From an uncultured Clostridia bacterium (GTDB taxonomy: Bacteria > Bacillota > Clostridia > Christensenellales > UBA1242): 64,000 bases of DNA. Positions within the stretch are counted from its first letter, which is position 1; each line of letters opens with the position of its first letter. This document shows positions 25,202-34,320 of this stretch, one piece after another. A model generated the notes under the pieces. The model worked only from the letters and a program-made list of their open reading frames with translations. It searched no databases and was not told where the DNA came from. The DNA is taken from assembly GCA_934757865.1 (NCBI GenBank), contig CAKVLS010000004.1, positions 1 to 64,000 on the forward strand, given 5' to 3'. The position numbers and the translations under genes are program-made.

Positions 25202-25648
25202 TTATTTCATATTTTTCAAAAAGCTAATAAAAGTTTCGACATCCTTAAACTGTCTATATACAGCCGCAAATCTAATATATGCTATCTCGTCCATCTTTTT
25301 AAGCTCGTCCATAACAAGTTCGCCGATATAACTAGATTTTACCTCTTGGTCAAGAGAGTTTTGAAGTGTTTTCAAAATCTCATTTACAGCGGTGTCTATC
25401 TGCGCCATAGTAACAGGTCTTTTTTCGCAAGCTTTGATAAATCCTCTTTTAATCTTTTGAGGGTCAAGAGGTTGTCTTGAGTTGTCGTTTTTGATAACCA
25501 AAATAGGTATCTCTTCTACTGTCTCGTATGTTGTAAAACGCTTGCCGCATTTTAGACACTCTCTTCTTCTTCTAATGCTATTTAACTCATCTGTTGCTCT
25601 AGAATCTATTACTTTGCTATCGCCATAACCACAATATATACACTTCAT
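25202..25648 (-). CDS. nrdR: Transcriptional repressor NrdR
   Basis: Zinc-ribbon and ATP-cone repressor of ribonucleotide reductase genes. In the 148-residue product Cys3, Cys6, Cys31 and Cys34 (MKCIYCG and CLKCGKRF) form the zinc site. SRATDELNSIRRRRECL is the DNA-binding stretch, and the ATP-cone covers about 49-139. GAGG precedes the ATG. No NrdR box was found nearby, so its targets are elsewhere. Confidence 0.97.
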   Translation of the reverse strand: MKCIYCGYGDSKVIDSRATDELNSIRRRRECLKCGKRFTTYETVEEIPILVIKNDNSRQPLDPQKIKRGFIKACEKRPVTMAQIDTAVNEILKTLQNSLDQEVKSSYIGELVMDELKKMDEIAYIRFAAVYRQFKDVETFISFLKNMK

Positions 25649-25707
25649 TTGTTTTTTCCTCTATATGTAGTATATCAGTTATTTTTTAACTAGTAAATTG
25701 ATTTAGA

Positions 25708-26097
25708 TTATTTTTCGAGGTCTTCGTCTATTATTTTGCTTTTTAAGCTACTTGTATTCATATCTATAGGCTCAATAGGAGAGTTTTCTATAGAGGTGTT
25801 TTCCTTTTGCTTCGCTTCCAGCGTACAGACATTATCCTTGCATTTTTTGACTGGTGGAAGATTAAAAAGTTCAACAAGTATTACATCATCGCCAATCTTA
25901 CAAATATTCCTATACGGTATAAAAATATCTTGCCCAGACTTAAAAAAGCTAAAAAAAGATTTAGCCCCCGGAACTACTAGCCCCGTTACTCTACTCGTCC
26001 TTATATCCACTACCATATCTACTATATGCCCCAAGAGTCTGCCATCAACTATATTGATAACTTCTTTACACCTAAGGTCAAGAAAAGATGTCTCCAT
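25708..26097 (-). CDS. YlmC/YmxH-type PRC-barrel sporulation protein
   Basis: Encodes 129 residues. The first 80 residues form a PRC-barrel: EVINIVDGRLLGHI, then TGLVVPG and DIFIPYRNICKIGDDVILV, the pattern of the YlmC/YmxH family linked to sporulation. The last 40 residues are a variable polar tail. AGGAG precedes the ATG by five bases. It directly follows sigG, the same neighbourhood as ylmC-like genes in other spore formers. Molecular role unknown. Confidence 0.85.
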   Translation of the reverse strand: METSFLDLRCKEVINIVDGRLLGHIVDMVVDIRTSRVTGLVVPGAKSFFSFFKSGQDIFIPYRNICKIGDDVILVELFNLPPVKKCKDNVCTLEAKQKENTSIENSPIEPIDMNTSSLKSKIIDEDLEK

Positions 26098-26140
26098 ACA
26101 AGCTCCTATGGTATATAATATGACAAAATATCTAAATAAA

Positions 26141-26905
26141 TTACAAAGATTTTTTTAGCATTTCAAGAGCGTTCTTTTCTAGCCTTGAAACTTGCGCTTG
26201 ACTTATACCTACAGACTCGGATATTTCTGTTTGAGTTTTGCCAAGAAAATATCTAAGTCTCAAAATCTCTTTTTCCCTCGTGCCTAGCTTTTCCATAGCT
26301 TCTTTTAGAGCGACATTTTCAAGCAGTTCTTCACAAGTATTTTTGTTATCACTAAGCTGTTCCATCACAAGCACTGTATCTATGCCGTCATTATATACCG
26401 GCTCATATAGGCTGACAGGGTCGGCTATTGCGTCTAGCGCAGACAAAACATCAATCACCGGAAGGTCAAGGTCTTTTGCTATATCGTCAATAGATATGTC
26501 TTTGCCCATCTTAGAATATTTTTGGCGAGTAAGCAAAACTTTGTACGCAATATCTCTCAAACTTCTGCTAACCCTCACACAAGTGCCCTCTCTAAGATAA
26601 CGCCTTATCTCGCCTATAATCATAGGCACAGCATAAGTCGAAAACTTAACATTAAAACCCTCGTCAAAATTATCCATAGCTTTCATTAGTCCAACGCAGC
26701 CGACTTGAAAAATATCATCAATATTGTTACTGCTTGTACTAAATCTACTAACAATACTAAGTACAAGTCTCATATTGCCACTAATAAAAAGGTCCCTTGC
26801 CTCTAAATCTCCACCTTTTAGCCTTGTCATAAGGCTTGCCATTTCTTTGCCCGAAAAATTAGGAAGGTCTGCAGTATTAACGCCACAAATAACTACTCGT
26901 TTCAT
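26141..26905 (-). CDS. sigG: RNA polymerase sporulation sigma factor sigma-G
   Basis: Late forespore sigma factor. The product starts MKRVVICGVNTADLP, the anti-sigma-binding N-terminus typical of sigma-G; the ATG at 26905 is preferred to a GTG at 26917 that has no ribosome binding site. Region 2 reads DDIFQVGCVGLMKA. Region 4 ends in the helix-turn-helix TQTEISESVGISQAQVSRL. 254 residues, usual for the family. It lies downstream of sigE, as in Bacillus and Clostridium. Confidence 0.95.
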   Translation of the reverse strand: MKRVVICGVNTADLPNFSGKEMASLMTRLKGGDLEARDLFISGNMRLVLSIVSRFSTSSNNIDDIFQVGCVGLMKAMDNFDEGFNVKFSTYAVPMIIGEIRRYLREGTCVRVSRSLRDIAYKVLLTRQKYSKMGKDISIDDIAKDLDLPVIDVLSALDAIADPVSLYEPVYNDGIDTVLVMEQLSDNKNTCEELLENVALKEAMEKLGTREKEILRLRYFLGKTQTEISESVGISQAQVSRLEKNALEMLKKSL

Positions 26906-27031
26906 AAAATTACTCACTTTGTAGTTATTTTCCCCAATATACCAAAAAAATATGCAAAAAAATCCCTAATTTACTAGGTATGCTTAATCAAACATCTATC
27001 AAAAAACATAATTTATATATAAAATTATAAT

Positions 27032-27754
27032 TTATATTACTTTCCCTAAGTCCTTTTTGAGTTTGGCAAGAATTTTCTTCTCTATGCGTGATATGTAACT
27101 TTGGGATATGCCCATGCAGTCTGCAACTTCTTTTTGCGTAAGCTCGTCTTTTCCATTTAGTCCAAAACGCAAAGTCATAATAGTCTGCTCTCTAAGGTGT
27201 AACTTACTTATAGCATCTTTTAATATTTGCTTTTCGGCACTAAGCTCAATATTTTTGCCAGTGCTCTCTCCCTCTGCAACTAATATGTCCGCTAGCAATA
27301 GTTCGTTGCCGTCTTTATCAAAGTTTAGTGGCTCGTCAAGACTAACTTCTAGTTTTTGTTTGGTTACCTTTCTAAGATGCATCAAAATTTCATTTTCAAT
27401 ACATCTTGAAGCGTAAGTCGCAAGCTTGATATTTTTTTCAAAGTTAAAAGTAGAAACTGCCTTGATAAGTCCAATAGAACCTATTGACACTAGATCCTCA
27501 AGTTCCACACCAGTATTCTCAAACTTTTTGGCAATATAAATGACTAGTCTCAAATTTCTTTCGATAAGTGTAGACCTAGCATTTTGGTCACCGGTAGACG
27601 CAAGTGCTATACACTCCCGCTCCTCACTCTCCGTTAGCGGCTCGGGCAAAACTTCTGTCCCGCAGATATACGCAACAAGCTTTTTTCTTGCACTTAATAT
27701 ATCTTTACTAAATAGCCTTCTAAAAAACATTTTAATTTTGCTAAAAATATTCAT
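27032..27754 (-). CDS. sigE: Pro-sigma-E, mother-cell sporulation sigma factor
   Basis: Early mother-cell sigma factor made as an inactive precursor. In the 240-residue product the first 25 or so residues are an amphipathic, basic pro-sequence (KIKMFFRRLF). YICGTEVLPEPL matches the segment just after the SpoIIGA cleavage site. Region 2 holds DLVSIGSIGLIKAVSTF, region 4 TQKEVADCMGISQSYISRI. GGAGGG precedes the ATG. The gene is 198 bases after spoIIGA, a longer gap than in Bacillus, and that gap contains tandem repeats. Confidence 0.96.
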   Translation of the reverse strand: MNIFSKIKMFFRRLFSKDILSARKKLVAYICGTEVLPEPLTESEERECIALASTGDQNARSTLIERNLRLVIYIAKKFENTGVELEDLVSIGSIGLIKAVSTFNFEKNIKLATYASRCIENEILMHLRKVTKQKLEVSLDEPLNFDKDGNELLLADILVAEGESTGKNIELSAEKQILKDAISKLHLREQTIMTLRFGLNGKDELTQKEVADCMGISQSYISRIEKKILAKLKKDLGKVI

Positions 27755-27846
27755 TTTACCCTCCGCTAAATTTTTCTTTAATCATTAGTACATTTATGAA
27801 TATTTTTTGTCTATCAAGCTAAATTTTGACTTATGTTGCAAATTTT

Positions 27847-27914
27847 ATCAATTATGACGCTTCATCAATTATGCTACTTAATCTATTACGACACTTCATC
27901 TATTACAGACTTTT
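27847..27914. repeat. Four tandem copies of a degenerate 17-bp repeat
   Basis: Units at 27847, 27864, 27881 and 27898, for example ATCAATTATGACGCTTC and ATCTATTACGACACTTC. They lie between spoIIGA and sigE. Looser ATCAATTTT copies continue to about 27955. Confidence 0.85.
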
Positions 27915-27952
27915 GTATCAATAAATTCATATCAATTTTCAAAATATCAATT

Positions 27953-28717
27953 TTAGTTAACCAGCATAACATTAAGTAGTGCCGAATACTCTCCAAAGTT
28001 GGCCCCAACTGATAGCCCCAAGAGACATTTTTTAGGACTTCCATCAACTAAGACCTCGTTTGGCTCAAATACTAACATTTTACTTTTTGTGCCGACAGAA
28101 TTGTACTCCAAAAAGTGCGAGTTCTTAAGGCAAAAGTTTTTGCTGGCAAGATCAAAAAAGTTCACACCGGTAAGGTGCAAAAAAGTCTTATAATCAATTA
28201 TCACTACCGGCAGTCCGCTAGTATCCTCTAAGGTATTGCCGCTATCTAGGTACGCCTTGCATCTATATGTATTGCTGTTATAAGTTATAGTCACTTGATA
28301 CTCAAATTTCTTTTGGCGTTTTATGTTATAAAAATGCTTTGACAAACAAAGCACAACAAGCGTGCTAAAAATAAGCGTCAAAACTCTCATCAAAAGTGCC
28401 CTATCCCCAAAGTTATCGGTTGCAACTTTTTTTGTGCCTAGGATAAAAATTATAAAGCAGAGATTGGTCAAAACCTTTGCTAAATATTTATTGCTACTTG
28501 TAACGAGTACGCCCAATATAACTACCAAAATTGTCAGCAATATTTCGCCAAAAAACGCAAGATTAAGTATAGGAATAGCCGCATATAGTATGCCGCCCAA
28601 GACGCCTAAAACTAGAGCTCTTATAAGAGCCTTATCACACAAAATTTTTGATGAAAGAAAGCTTGCCACAAAGAAAATCACAAAGCCTTCTATTAGTAAC
28701 GCTTCATATACTACCAT
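27953..28717 (-). CDS. spoIIGA: Sigma-E processing peptidase SpoIIGA
   Basis: Membrane aspartic protease that removes the pro-sequence of sigma-E after signalling from the forespore. Encodes 254 residues from the ATG at 28717 (an in-frame TTG lies two codons upstream). Five hydrophobic helices occupy about residues 5-125. The cytoplasmic domain carries the single catalytic motif DSGN at 158-161, followed by LPVVIIDYKTF. The C-terminal domain is about 40 residues shorter than in Bacillus. Paired with sigE, as expected. Confidence 0.93.
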   Translation of the reverse strand: MVVYEALLIEGFVIFFVASFLSSKILCDKALIRALVLGVLGGILYAAIPILNLAFFGEILLTILVVILGVLVTSSNKYLAKVLTNLCFIIFILGTKKVATDNFGDRALLMRVLTLIFSTLVVLCLSKHFYNIKRQKKFEYQVTITYNSNTYRCKAYLDSGNTLEDTSGLPVVIIDYKTFLHLTGVNFFDLASKNFCLKNSHFLEYNSVGTKSKMLVFEPNEVLVDGSPKKCLLGLSVGANFGEYSALLNVMLVN

Positions 28718-28746
28718 ATCCAAATTGTATGATATTTATAAGTCAA

Positions 28747-28781
28747 AAAAAAGACAAGTTTTAACTAAACTTGTCTTTTTG
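28747..28781 (-). terminator. Terminator of ftsZ
   Basis: AAGACAAGTTTA / TAAAACTTGTCTT-type stem with T run on the minus strand, between ftsZ and spoIIGA. Confidence 0.85.
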
Positions 28782-28809
28782 TGTATTAAATAATTTTTAA
28801 TTTTTATCC

Positions 28810-29979
28810 TTACTTGTTTTGCAATCTTCTAAGGAAAGGTGGAATATTGCTATCGTCAACTTTGATACGAGATGAGTTAGGAATAATATCTTCTGTTGGT
28901 CTTGCATTATTCATAAGTCTCTCTTCATAATCTTTTAGTTGATCTTCACTTGCAACTTGTCTCTTTGGCTCTTCTTCATGTTTTGCAGTGTTCATGATAT
29001 TTTTTAGATCTCTTTGAGGTTCTTTTTGCTCTTTTCCGCCGCTAAAACCAGTAGCAATAACTGTAATTTCAACTTCGTCACTAAATGCTTCATCAATACC
29101 AGCACCGAAGATAATGTTGCAGTCTGGGTCAACTACTTCTTTTACAAGAGCTACTGCCTCGTCAACTTCGTCAATAGCTAGGTCTAGTCCGCCCTTAACA
29201 TTGATAAGTATACCAGTTGCGCCCTCAATTGTTGTTTCTAGTAGTGGGCTTTGGACAGCTTGTCTTACAGCCTCGATAGTTCTATTTTCATTCTTGCCTC
29301 TACCGATACCCATATGAGCAAGACCTTTGTTTTTCATGATAGATTTTACATCTGCGAAGTCTAGGTTAATTAGGCTAGGTACTACGATAAGGTCAGATAT
29401 ACCTTGGATACCTTGTCTTAATACATCGTCTGCACATCTAAATGCCTCAACGATAGGTGTGCCCTTAGGTACGATACGAAGTAGTTTGTCATTAGGAATA
29501 ATAACAAGTGTATCAACATATTTTTTAAGTTCGGCAATACCCTTTTCGGCATTTTCCATTCTTCTCTTGCCTTCGAAGTTAAATGGTTTAGTTACAACTG
29601 CGATTGTTAGTATGCCTAGTTCTTTTGCTATTTGAGCTACAACTGGAGCAGCACCTGTACCAGTTCCGCCGCCCATACCAGCAGTGATAAATGCAAGGTC
29701 ACAATCTCTTAGCATCTCTGTCAAAACTTGTTTGCTCTCTTCAGCAGCTTTTTGACCAATCTCAGGCTCAGCACCTGCACCAAGACCTTTTGTTAATTTT
29801 TCACCTATTTGAACTCTGTGAGTTGCCTTGCTCATAAGCAATGCTTGTTTATCTGTGTTGATTGCTACAAACTCAGCAGATGTGATGTTGGCAGCTACCA
29901 TTCTGTTTACGGCGTTGTTTCCGCCACCGCCGACACCTATAACTAAAATTTTTGCTACTTGACTAATGTTATTATTCAT
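28810..29979 (-). CDS. ftsZ: Cell division protein FtsZ
   Basis: Tubulin-like GTPase that forms the Z ring. In the 389-residue product [13 protein letters not shown] binds nucleotide, [10 protein letters not shown] is the tubulin signature, and [11 protein letters not shown] is the T7 loop. A variable linker of about 60 residues leads to the conserved C-terminal peptide IPPFLRRL that binds FtsA. AGGAG precedes the ATG. It follows ftsA by ten bases and ends the vegetative dcw segment. Confidence 0.99.
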   Translation of the reverse strand: MNNNISQVAKILVIGVGGGGNNAVNRMVAANITSAEFVAINTDKQALLMSKATHRVQIGEKLTKGLGAGAEPEIGQKAAEESKQVLTEMLRDCDLAFITAGMGGGTGTGAAPVVAQIAKELGILTIAVVTKPFNFEGKRRMENAEKGIAELKKYVDTLVIIPNDKLLRIVPKGTPIVEAFRCADDVLRQGIQGISDLIVVPSLINLDFADVKSIMKNKGLAHMGIGRGKNENRTIEAVRQAVQSPLLETTIEGATGILINVKGGLDLAIDEVDEAVALVKEVVDPDCNIIFGAGIDEAFSDEVEITVIATGFSGGKEQKEPQRDLKNIMNTAKHEEEPKRQVASEDQLKDYEERLMNNARPTEDIIPNSSRIKVDDSNIPPFLRRLQNK

Positions 29980-29989
29980 AATGTATCTC

Positions 29990-31162
29990 CTATCTGTTAA
30001 TAAATGCTCTTAATTTTGCAAAGAAACCTTTTGGTTTTCTTAATTTTTCTTGTTTTAGTGCAATGTCCAAAAGTCCTATACTTGAAGAATTGTGAGGTTT
30101 ATTTAGTTGTGGTATAGGTGGAACAACTATCTCAACATTCATACCAAGGTATTTGGCTAATAAATCTTTTGCACCTTTTAGGTAACAAAGTCCGCCACCA
30201 GTAAGTGAAATAGGTATGTAGTGAGGATATTCAAACTTACATGCGTTAAGGCACTTCAAAATATTTTTTGCTATCTCTTCTATTCTGCACTCTACTATCT
30301 CGCCGGCAGTTTTTGCAGAAATAGGAACTACTCCGTCCTCAGTTGCGACCTCATACATATCGTTACTGCCTGGATCTATAGAAAGCACGATTTTTCGTTT
30401 AAGTGACTCTGCCTCTGCGAATGTAATCTTAAGGCACTGCATAAGGTCAGCAGTAATATGTCCGCCACCCATCGAAAAGCTAGAAAGTGAAAGTATACCA
30501 TCACCTCTAACAAGTGCAACTGTCGTAGTAATATATCCGCAGTCGACCAAGATAGCATATCTATCTCTAGTCTCTTCATCGAACAAATACTTAGCCTCAG
30601 CAAGTGCTGATGAAACATAAGTTGCTCTTGTGATAGATAGGTCTACCAAGAATTTTTCGATAAGCGAAATAAAACTATTCTCAGCCAAAATGTATGACAT
30701 ACAAGCAGTAATCTTGTTAGTCGCAAGACCTAGTGGATTAGTAACTTTTCCGTTATCGTCTAGTATGTAGTATATAGCCGATTGGTTAATCACTGTGTGA
30801 GTTTTGTATTTGCCAAAGTCATTGCCCATAGCAAATAGTTCGTTGATGTCATCTTGAGTTACCATCTTGACCCTAGGAAAAGTCAAACTTGCGGTATTAC
30901 AAACGCAAAATGAAAACTCGGTAGGAACACCAATATAAAGCTCTTTTATTTCAGTCTTTGAGTTAATCTCAGCATTGTTAATTGCTAGTCCCATAGCTAG
31001 TTTTAGGTTCTCGGGTTCAAGGAATTTCCCGTCCATAAAGCCAGCATATTCGCTCTCGCCAACGCCTTTTATCGCAAAGGTGTTATTGACATCTTCTGAG
31101 CCAATAATTACTGAAATTTTTTCTGAGCCAAAATCTAAAATTGCAACATCTTTTTTTGCCAT
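29990..31162 (-). CDS. ftsA: Cell division protein FtsA
   Basis: Actin-like membrane tether of the Z ring. The 390-residue product starts [16 protein letters not shown] (phosphate 1), has [15 protein letters not shown] (phosphate 2) and [13 protein letters not shown] (adenosine site). The C-terminal amphipathic helix [13 protein letters not shown] anchors it to the membrane. GGTGG precedes the ATG. Directly upstream of ftsZ. Confidence 0.93.
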   Translation of the reverse strand: MAKKDVAILDFGSEKISVIIGSEDVNNTFAIKGVGESEYAGFMDGKFLEPENLKLAMGLAINNAEINSKTEIKELYIGVPTEFSFCVCNTASLTFPRVKMVTQDDINELFAMGNDFGKYKTHTVINQSAIYYILDDNGKVTNPLGLATNKITACMSYILAENSFISLIEKFLVDLSITRATYVSSALAEAKYLFDEETRDRYAILVDCGYITTTVALVRGDGILSLSSFSMGGGHITADLMQCLKITFAEAESLKRKIVLSIDPGSNDMYEVATEDGVVPISAKTAGEIVECRIEEIAKNILKCLNACKFEYPHYIPISLTGGGLCYLKGAKDLLAKYLGMNVEIVVPPIPQLNKPHNSSSIGLLDIALKQEKLRKPKGFFAKLRAFINR

Positions 31163-31264
31163 TTGACCACCTTATTCAATATATAAATATTATAATATTT
31201 AATATTTTTATAGTCAAATTATTGAGCGTCATTTCCTAAAAATATTTTATGGCACAAAATATAA

Positions 31265-31295
31265 AAAAATAAGGCTAAAAATTAGCCTTATCGTT
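31265..31295 (-). terminator. Terminator of murA-ftsQ
   Basis: ATAAGGCTA / TAGCCTTAT stem and T run on the minus strand at the ftsQ stop. Confidence 0.8.
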
Positions 31296-32166
31296 AGTTG
31301 CTAGAAGTATTTCCGGTAGAATCAACATACGCACCGGTTAGGTTGTCGTATATTTTGATTGTTCCAGAACGAGACTTGACACTGCCCTCTGCTAAGTACT
31401 TACTATATATGCTTAGAGCTTTGTTTAGTTTGCTCTCAAAGTTTGCGTTGATGTTTTCAACTTCAATCTTTACGCCGGCCATAGTAGAGTCGTCTGCGTT
31501 GTATACTCTTGTTTGAATTATTAAGTTAGGGCTCTTAGATTGTGGAGAGCCTGCCATATATTTATTTTCTATTATTACGCTCTCAAAGTTTTTGATAGAA
31601 GCCTCATTGTTGTATCTATTAGCGCCAAATTCGCTACCCAATTTTTTAAGAACTTTTATCTCGTTTTCGCCTGTCAAGAATTGACCTTTTTTAGCATCAT
31701 TAAGGCCTAGGCCTCTAAGTGCTATATAATCAAATTTGTTAACAGAATCTTTTATATCAAGGATTTTTAGCTCGCTGTCACATATTGCTACTTGACCGCT
31801 TGCCAAAGTTATGCAGTATGTTTCTACTCTTTCCCTTGCTTTGATTTTGAATCCATCAGGGAAGGTCGCACTAATACCTATTACTTTTATATATGGGAAT
31901 TTCGCCTCTATCTTGTCGATGCTAGGTTGTTTTCTGATAAGGAAAATATTTTTTCCCATCTTAAACTCACCGCTATCAATGATATCCTGAGTGTCTCCCT
32001 CGGTAAAGTGTTTTAGTCCCGCCTCATAATCTTCTATCAAATTGTTGTTACTATCGTAAAAACACAATTCGACATTTCTTAGAGTGAAGACAGTGGAAGA
32101 TAGGATAACAACAACGACAATAACAAGCAAAACTATAAATAGTTTTAATAGCCTTCTCTTTTTCAT
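31294..32166 (-). CDS. ftsQ: Cell division protein FtsQ/DivIB
   Basis: Encodes 290 residues. A basic N-terminus and one membrane helix (about 8-30) are followed by an extracytoplasmic POTRA-like domain (about 31-110, with FPYIKVIGISATFPDGFKI). The FtsQ domain ends near residue 260. It scaffolds FtsL and DivIC at the septum. Position between murA and ftsA fits DivIB. It starts eight bases after murA; the ribosome binding site is weak, so translation may depend on murA. Confidence 0.88.
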   Translation of the reverse strand: MKKRRLLKLFIVLLVIVVVVILSSTVFTLRNVELCFYDSNNNLIEDYEAGLKHFTEGDTQDIIDSGEFKMGKNIFLIRKQPSIDKIEAKFPYIKVIGISATFPDGFKIKARERVETYCITLASGQVAICDSELKILDIKDSVNKFDYIALRGLGLNDAKKGQFLTGENEIKVLKKLGSEFGANRYNNEASIKNFESVIIENKYMAGSPQSKSPNLIIQTRVYNADDSTMAGVKIEVENINANFESKLNKALSIYSKYLAEGSVKSRSGTIKIYDNLTGAYVDSTGNTSSN

Positions 32167-32174
32167 TTTTTTTG

Positions 32175-33428
32175 TTATGATAACCTCTTTATATCTGCTC
32201 CTAGGCTAGATAAAGTATCTTCTAGTTTGTAATACCCTCTATCTATATGCCTAATATCATTAACAGTCGTATAGCCCTCTGCTACAAGCCCTGCAATGGT
32301 AAGCGCAGCTCCGCCTCTTAAGTCGTGAGCTTCAACCTCAGCTCCAAACAATTTTTCTACGCCATCAACTATTGCTACTCTGTCTTTTACTTTGATTTTA
32401 GCTCCCATTTTGATAAGTTCCGGTACATGCTTGTACCTAGACTCAAATAGGTTCTCCGTAAAGACGCAAGTGCCTTCGCTGATTGTAGATAGCACCATCG
32501 TTTGTGGTTGAAGGTCGGTAGGAAAGCCCGGATACGGCATAGTATCTATGCAGCCTAGACTTTTAAGCCTACTATCACTTACTAACTTTATTCTATCACT
32601 TTGACAGGATATTTTGCAACTATTATTACTAAGTTTTGTGACAAGAGATGCAATATGCGGCATATTTACACCATTTAAGACTATTTCTCCGCCACACGCA
32701 GCACCAGCTATTAGGTAAGTACCGGCGATAATTCTATCTGGTATAGGCGTATATTCTGTTCCGCCTAAGTTCTCTACGCCAACGATTGTGATAACATTAG
32801 AGCCTGCACCACTGACCTTACCGCCCATACTATTTATAAAGTTTTGCAAGTCGACAATCTCAGGCTCTTTGGCTGGGTTGTAGATAATTGTAGTACCTTT
32901 GGCAAGAACTCCAGCCATCATAATATTTTCTGTTGCTCCAACGCTTGGATAGTCCAAGTGTACACTTCCCCCAACAAGCCCCTTGCCGTCACATTCTATA
33001 AATCCGTGTTTTTCCTTTATCTCAGCACCTATTGTTTTAAGCCCTTTTAGATGAAGGTCAATTGGTCTTGTGCCTATTTCGCACCCACCGGGGTAACATA
33101 CTTTTGCTTTTTTTAGTTTACTAAGTATCGCCCCTAGCAAAAAAATCGAAGACCTAATCTCGCATGCAAGTTCTTTTGGCACTTCGTAATTATTGGCGTT
33201 TTTTGTGTCTATTATAACAGTATCGCCTTTTATATCAACTTTTGCACCAAGGCTTTTTAGAATCTCAAGCATTTTTAAGACATCTACAAACATTGGCACA
33301 TTATGTAAAATTATTTCTCCACGGCTAAGCATACAGCCAGCCAAAATAGCAAGATAAGCGTTTTTTGCGCAAGGAATATCTACCTCCCCAAAAAGCTTTC
33401 TCCCGCCCTTTATCAAAAATTTTTCCAT
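32175..33428 (-). CDS. murA: UDP-N-acetylglucosamine 1-carboxyvinyltransferase
   Basis: First committed step of peptidoglycan synthesis: enolpyruvyl transfer from PEP to UDP-GlcNAc. The 417-residue product starts MEKFLIKGG with GGGAGAGG just upstream; an open frame back to 33491 has no ribosome binding site. Lys22 (CAKNA) and the PEP-binding Cys116 (CEIGTRPID) are present, so it should be fosfomycin-sensitive in principle. The GFPTDLQPQ loop is intact. Confidence 0.96.
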   Translation of the reverse strand: MEKFLIKGGRKLFGEVDIPCAKNAYLAILAGCMLSRGEIILHNVPMFVDVLKMLEILKSLGAKVDIKGDTVIIDTKNANNYEVPKELACEIRSSIFLLGAILSKLKKAKVCYPGGCEIGTRPIDLHLKGLKTIGAEIKEKHGFIECDGKGLVGGSVHLDYPSVGATENIMMAGVLAKGTTIIYNPAKEPEIVDLQNFINSMGGKVSGAGSNVITIVGVENLGGTEYTPIPDRIIAGTYLIAGAACGGEIVLNGVNMPHIASLVTKLSNNSCKISCQSDRIKLVSDSRLKSLGCIDTMPYPGFPTDLQPQTMVLSTISEGTCVFTENLFESRYKHVPELIKMGAKIKVKDRVAIVDGVEKLFGAEVEAHDLRGGAALTIAGLVAEGYTTVNDIRHIDRGYYKLEDTLSSLGADIKRLS

Positions 33429-33522
33429 ACCTCTCCCAAAATAAATATAATTTATTAGATTAAAATATTTAATGCTTATGTATATATACATTTTATGGTC
33501 AAAATCTTTTCTTTGTTACAGC

Positions 33523-33552
33523 AAAAAAATAACTGCTAATTTATAGCAGTCT
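33523..33552 (-). terminator. Terminator of the HIT gene
   Basis: ACTGCTA / TAGCAGT stem followed by TATTTTTTT on the minus strand. Confidence 0.8.
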
Positions 33553-33576
33553 ATTTTTTAGTTATAATATAAATAT

Positions 33577-34092
33577 CTAATTAGATTTATTTAGTTTTGA
33601 TGCATATTCACTAATTTTTTGCTTAACTAAAGCCATTTTTTTAGCATCGTAAACATAGTCTTTCCTTGGCTTTACAAAGTTTTTTGAGCCTCTTTGTTCA
33701 AAATTGTATCTTGGAATAAGCTGTATATGATAATGATTCATAGGCCCGTCAGACATGGTACACAAATAAACTCTCTCACACCCAAAAACTTCGCACAAAA
33801 TTTTCATAAACTGTTTAGCAAAACAAATTATCTTTTTGTTCACCCTATCAGAGCACTCAGACAAATCATGAAAATGCTTTTTTGTGGCTATCATCATATG
33901 TCCATCTGCCCTAGGATTGGCGACAAATAAACAAGCAATATCTTTATCATCAAATATTTCCAAGTTACTTTCGTCCCCATAAACATGTCCGTTAGTTGCT
34001 TTATTAAAGCAGTATGGACAAATGCCCGCATCTACAAGCTCTGCCGGAGAGTAATCATAATATTTTTTAATTTGTTCTTTTAAATATTTCAT
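33577..34092 (-). CDS. HIT family hydrolase/transferase with HxHxQ triad
   Basis: Encodes 171 residues. The histidine triad reads HYHIQLI (His120, His122, Gln124), so the third His is Gln, as in the GalT-like branch of the superfamily. NPRADGHMMIATKKHFHDL is the upstream HIT strand. CPYC near residue 25 could bind zinc with His36 or a later His. It probably hydrolyses or transfers a nucleoside phosphate; the substrate is unknown. It is inserted, with its own terminator, between ftsW and murA, where murG or murB often lie. Confidence 0.85.
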   Translation of the reverse strand: MKYLKEQIKKYYDYSPAELVDAGICPYCFNKATNGHVYGDESNLEIFDDKDIACLFVANPRADGHMMIATKKHFHDLSECSDRVNKKIICFAKQFMKILCEVFGCERVYLCTMSDGPMNHYHIQLIPRYNFEQRGSKNFVKPRKDYVYDAKKMALVKQKISEYASKLNKSN

Positions 34093-34285
34093 TTTTTGCC
34101 ACCTACCTAAATTTATTTCATAAAATATTTTATATTATTTTTTATTTTATGCCAACATATTTAATACTTTTTTTTAATTTATATAAACATATTGAAATTT
34201 ATTTTTTGCAATATTTTCTTTATCTACTAGATATCTAATTTTTATTTTTGGACAATAAATGATAATTTTCGTTTATATAGACATC

Positions 34286-34315
34286 AAAAAAAACAGAGGT
34301 TTTATCTCTGTTTTT
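34286..34315 (-). terminator. Terminator of the mraZ-ftsW operon
   Basis: AAACAGAG / CTCTGTTT stem with T run on the minus strand, five bases after the ftsW stop. Confidence 0.85.
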
Positions 34316-34320
34316 ATAAA

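Noticed and set aside
27847..27955. Short repeats as a CRISPR array
   Set aside because: The 17-base units are directly tandem without spacers, are degenerate and no cas gene is near.
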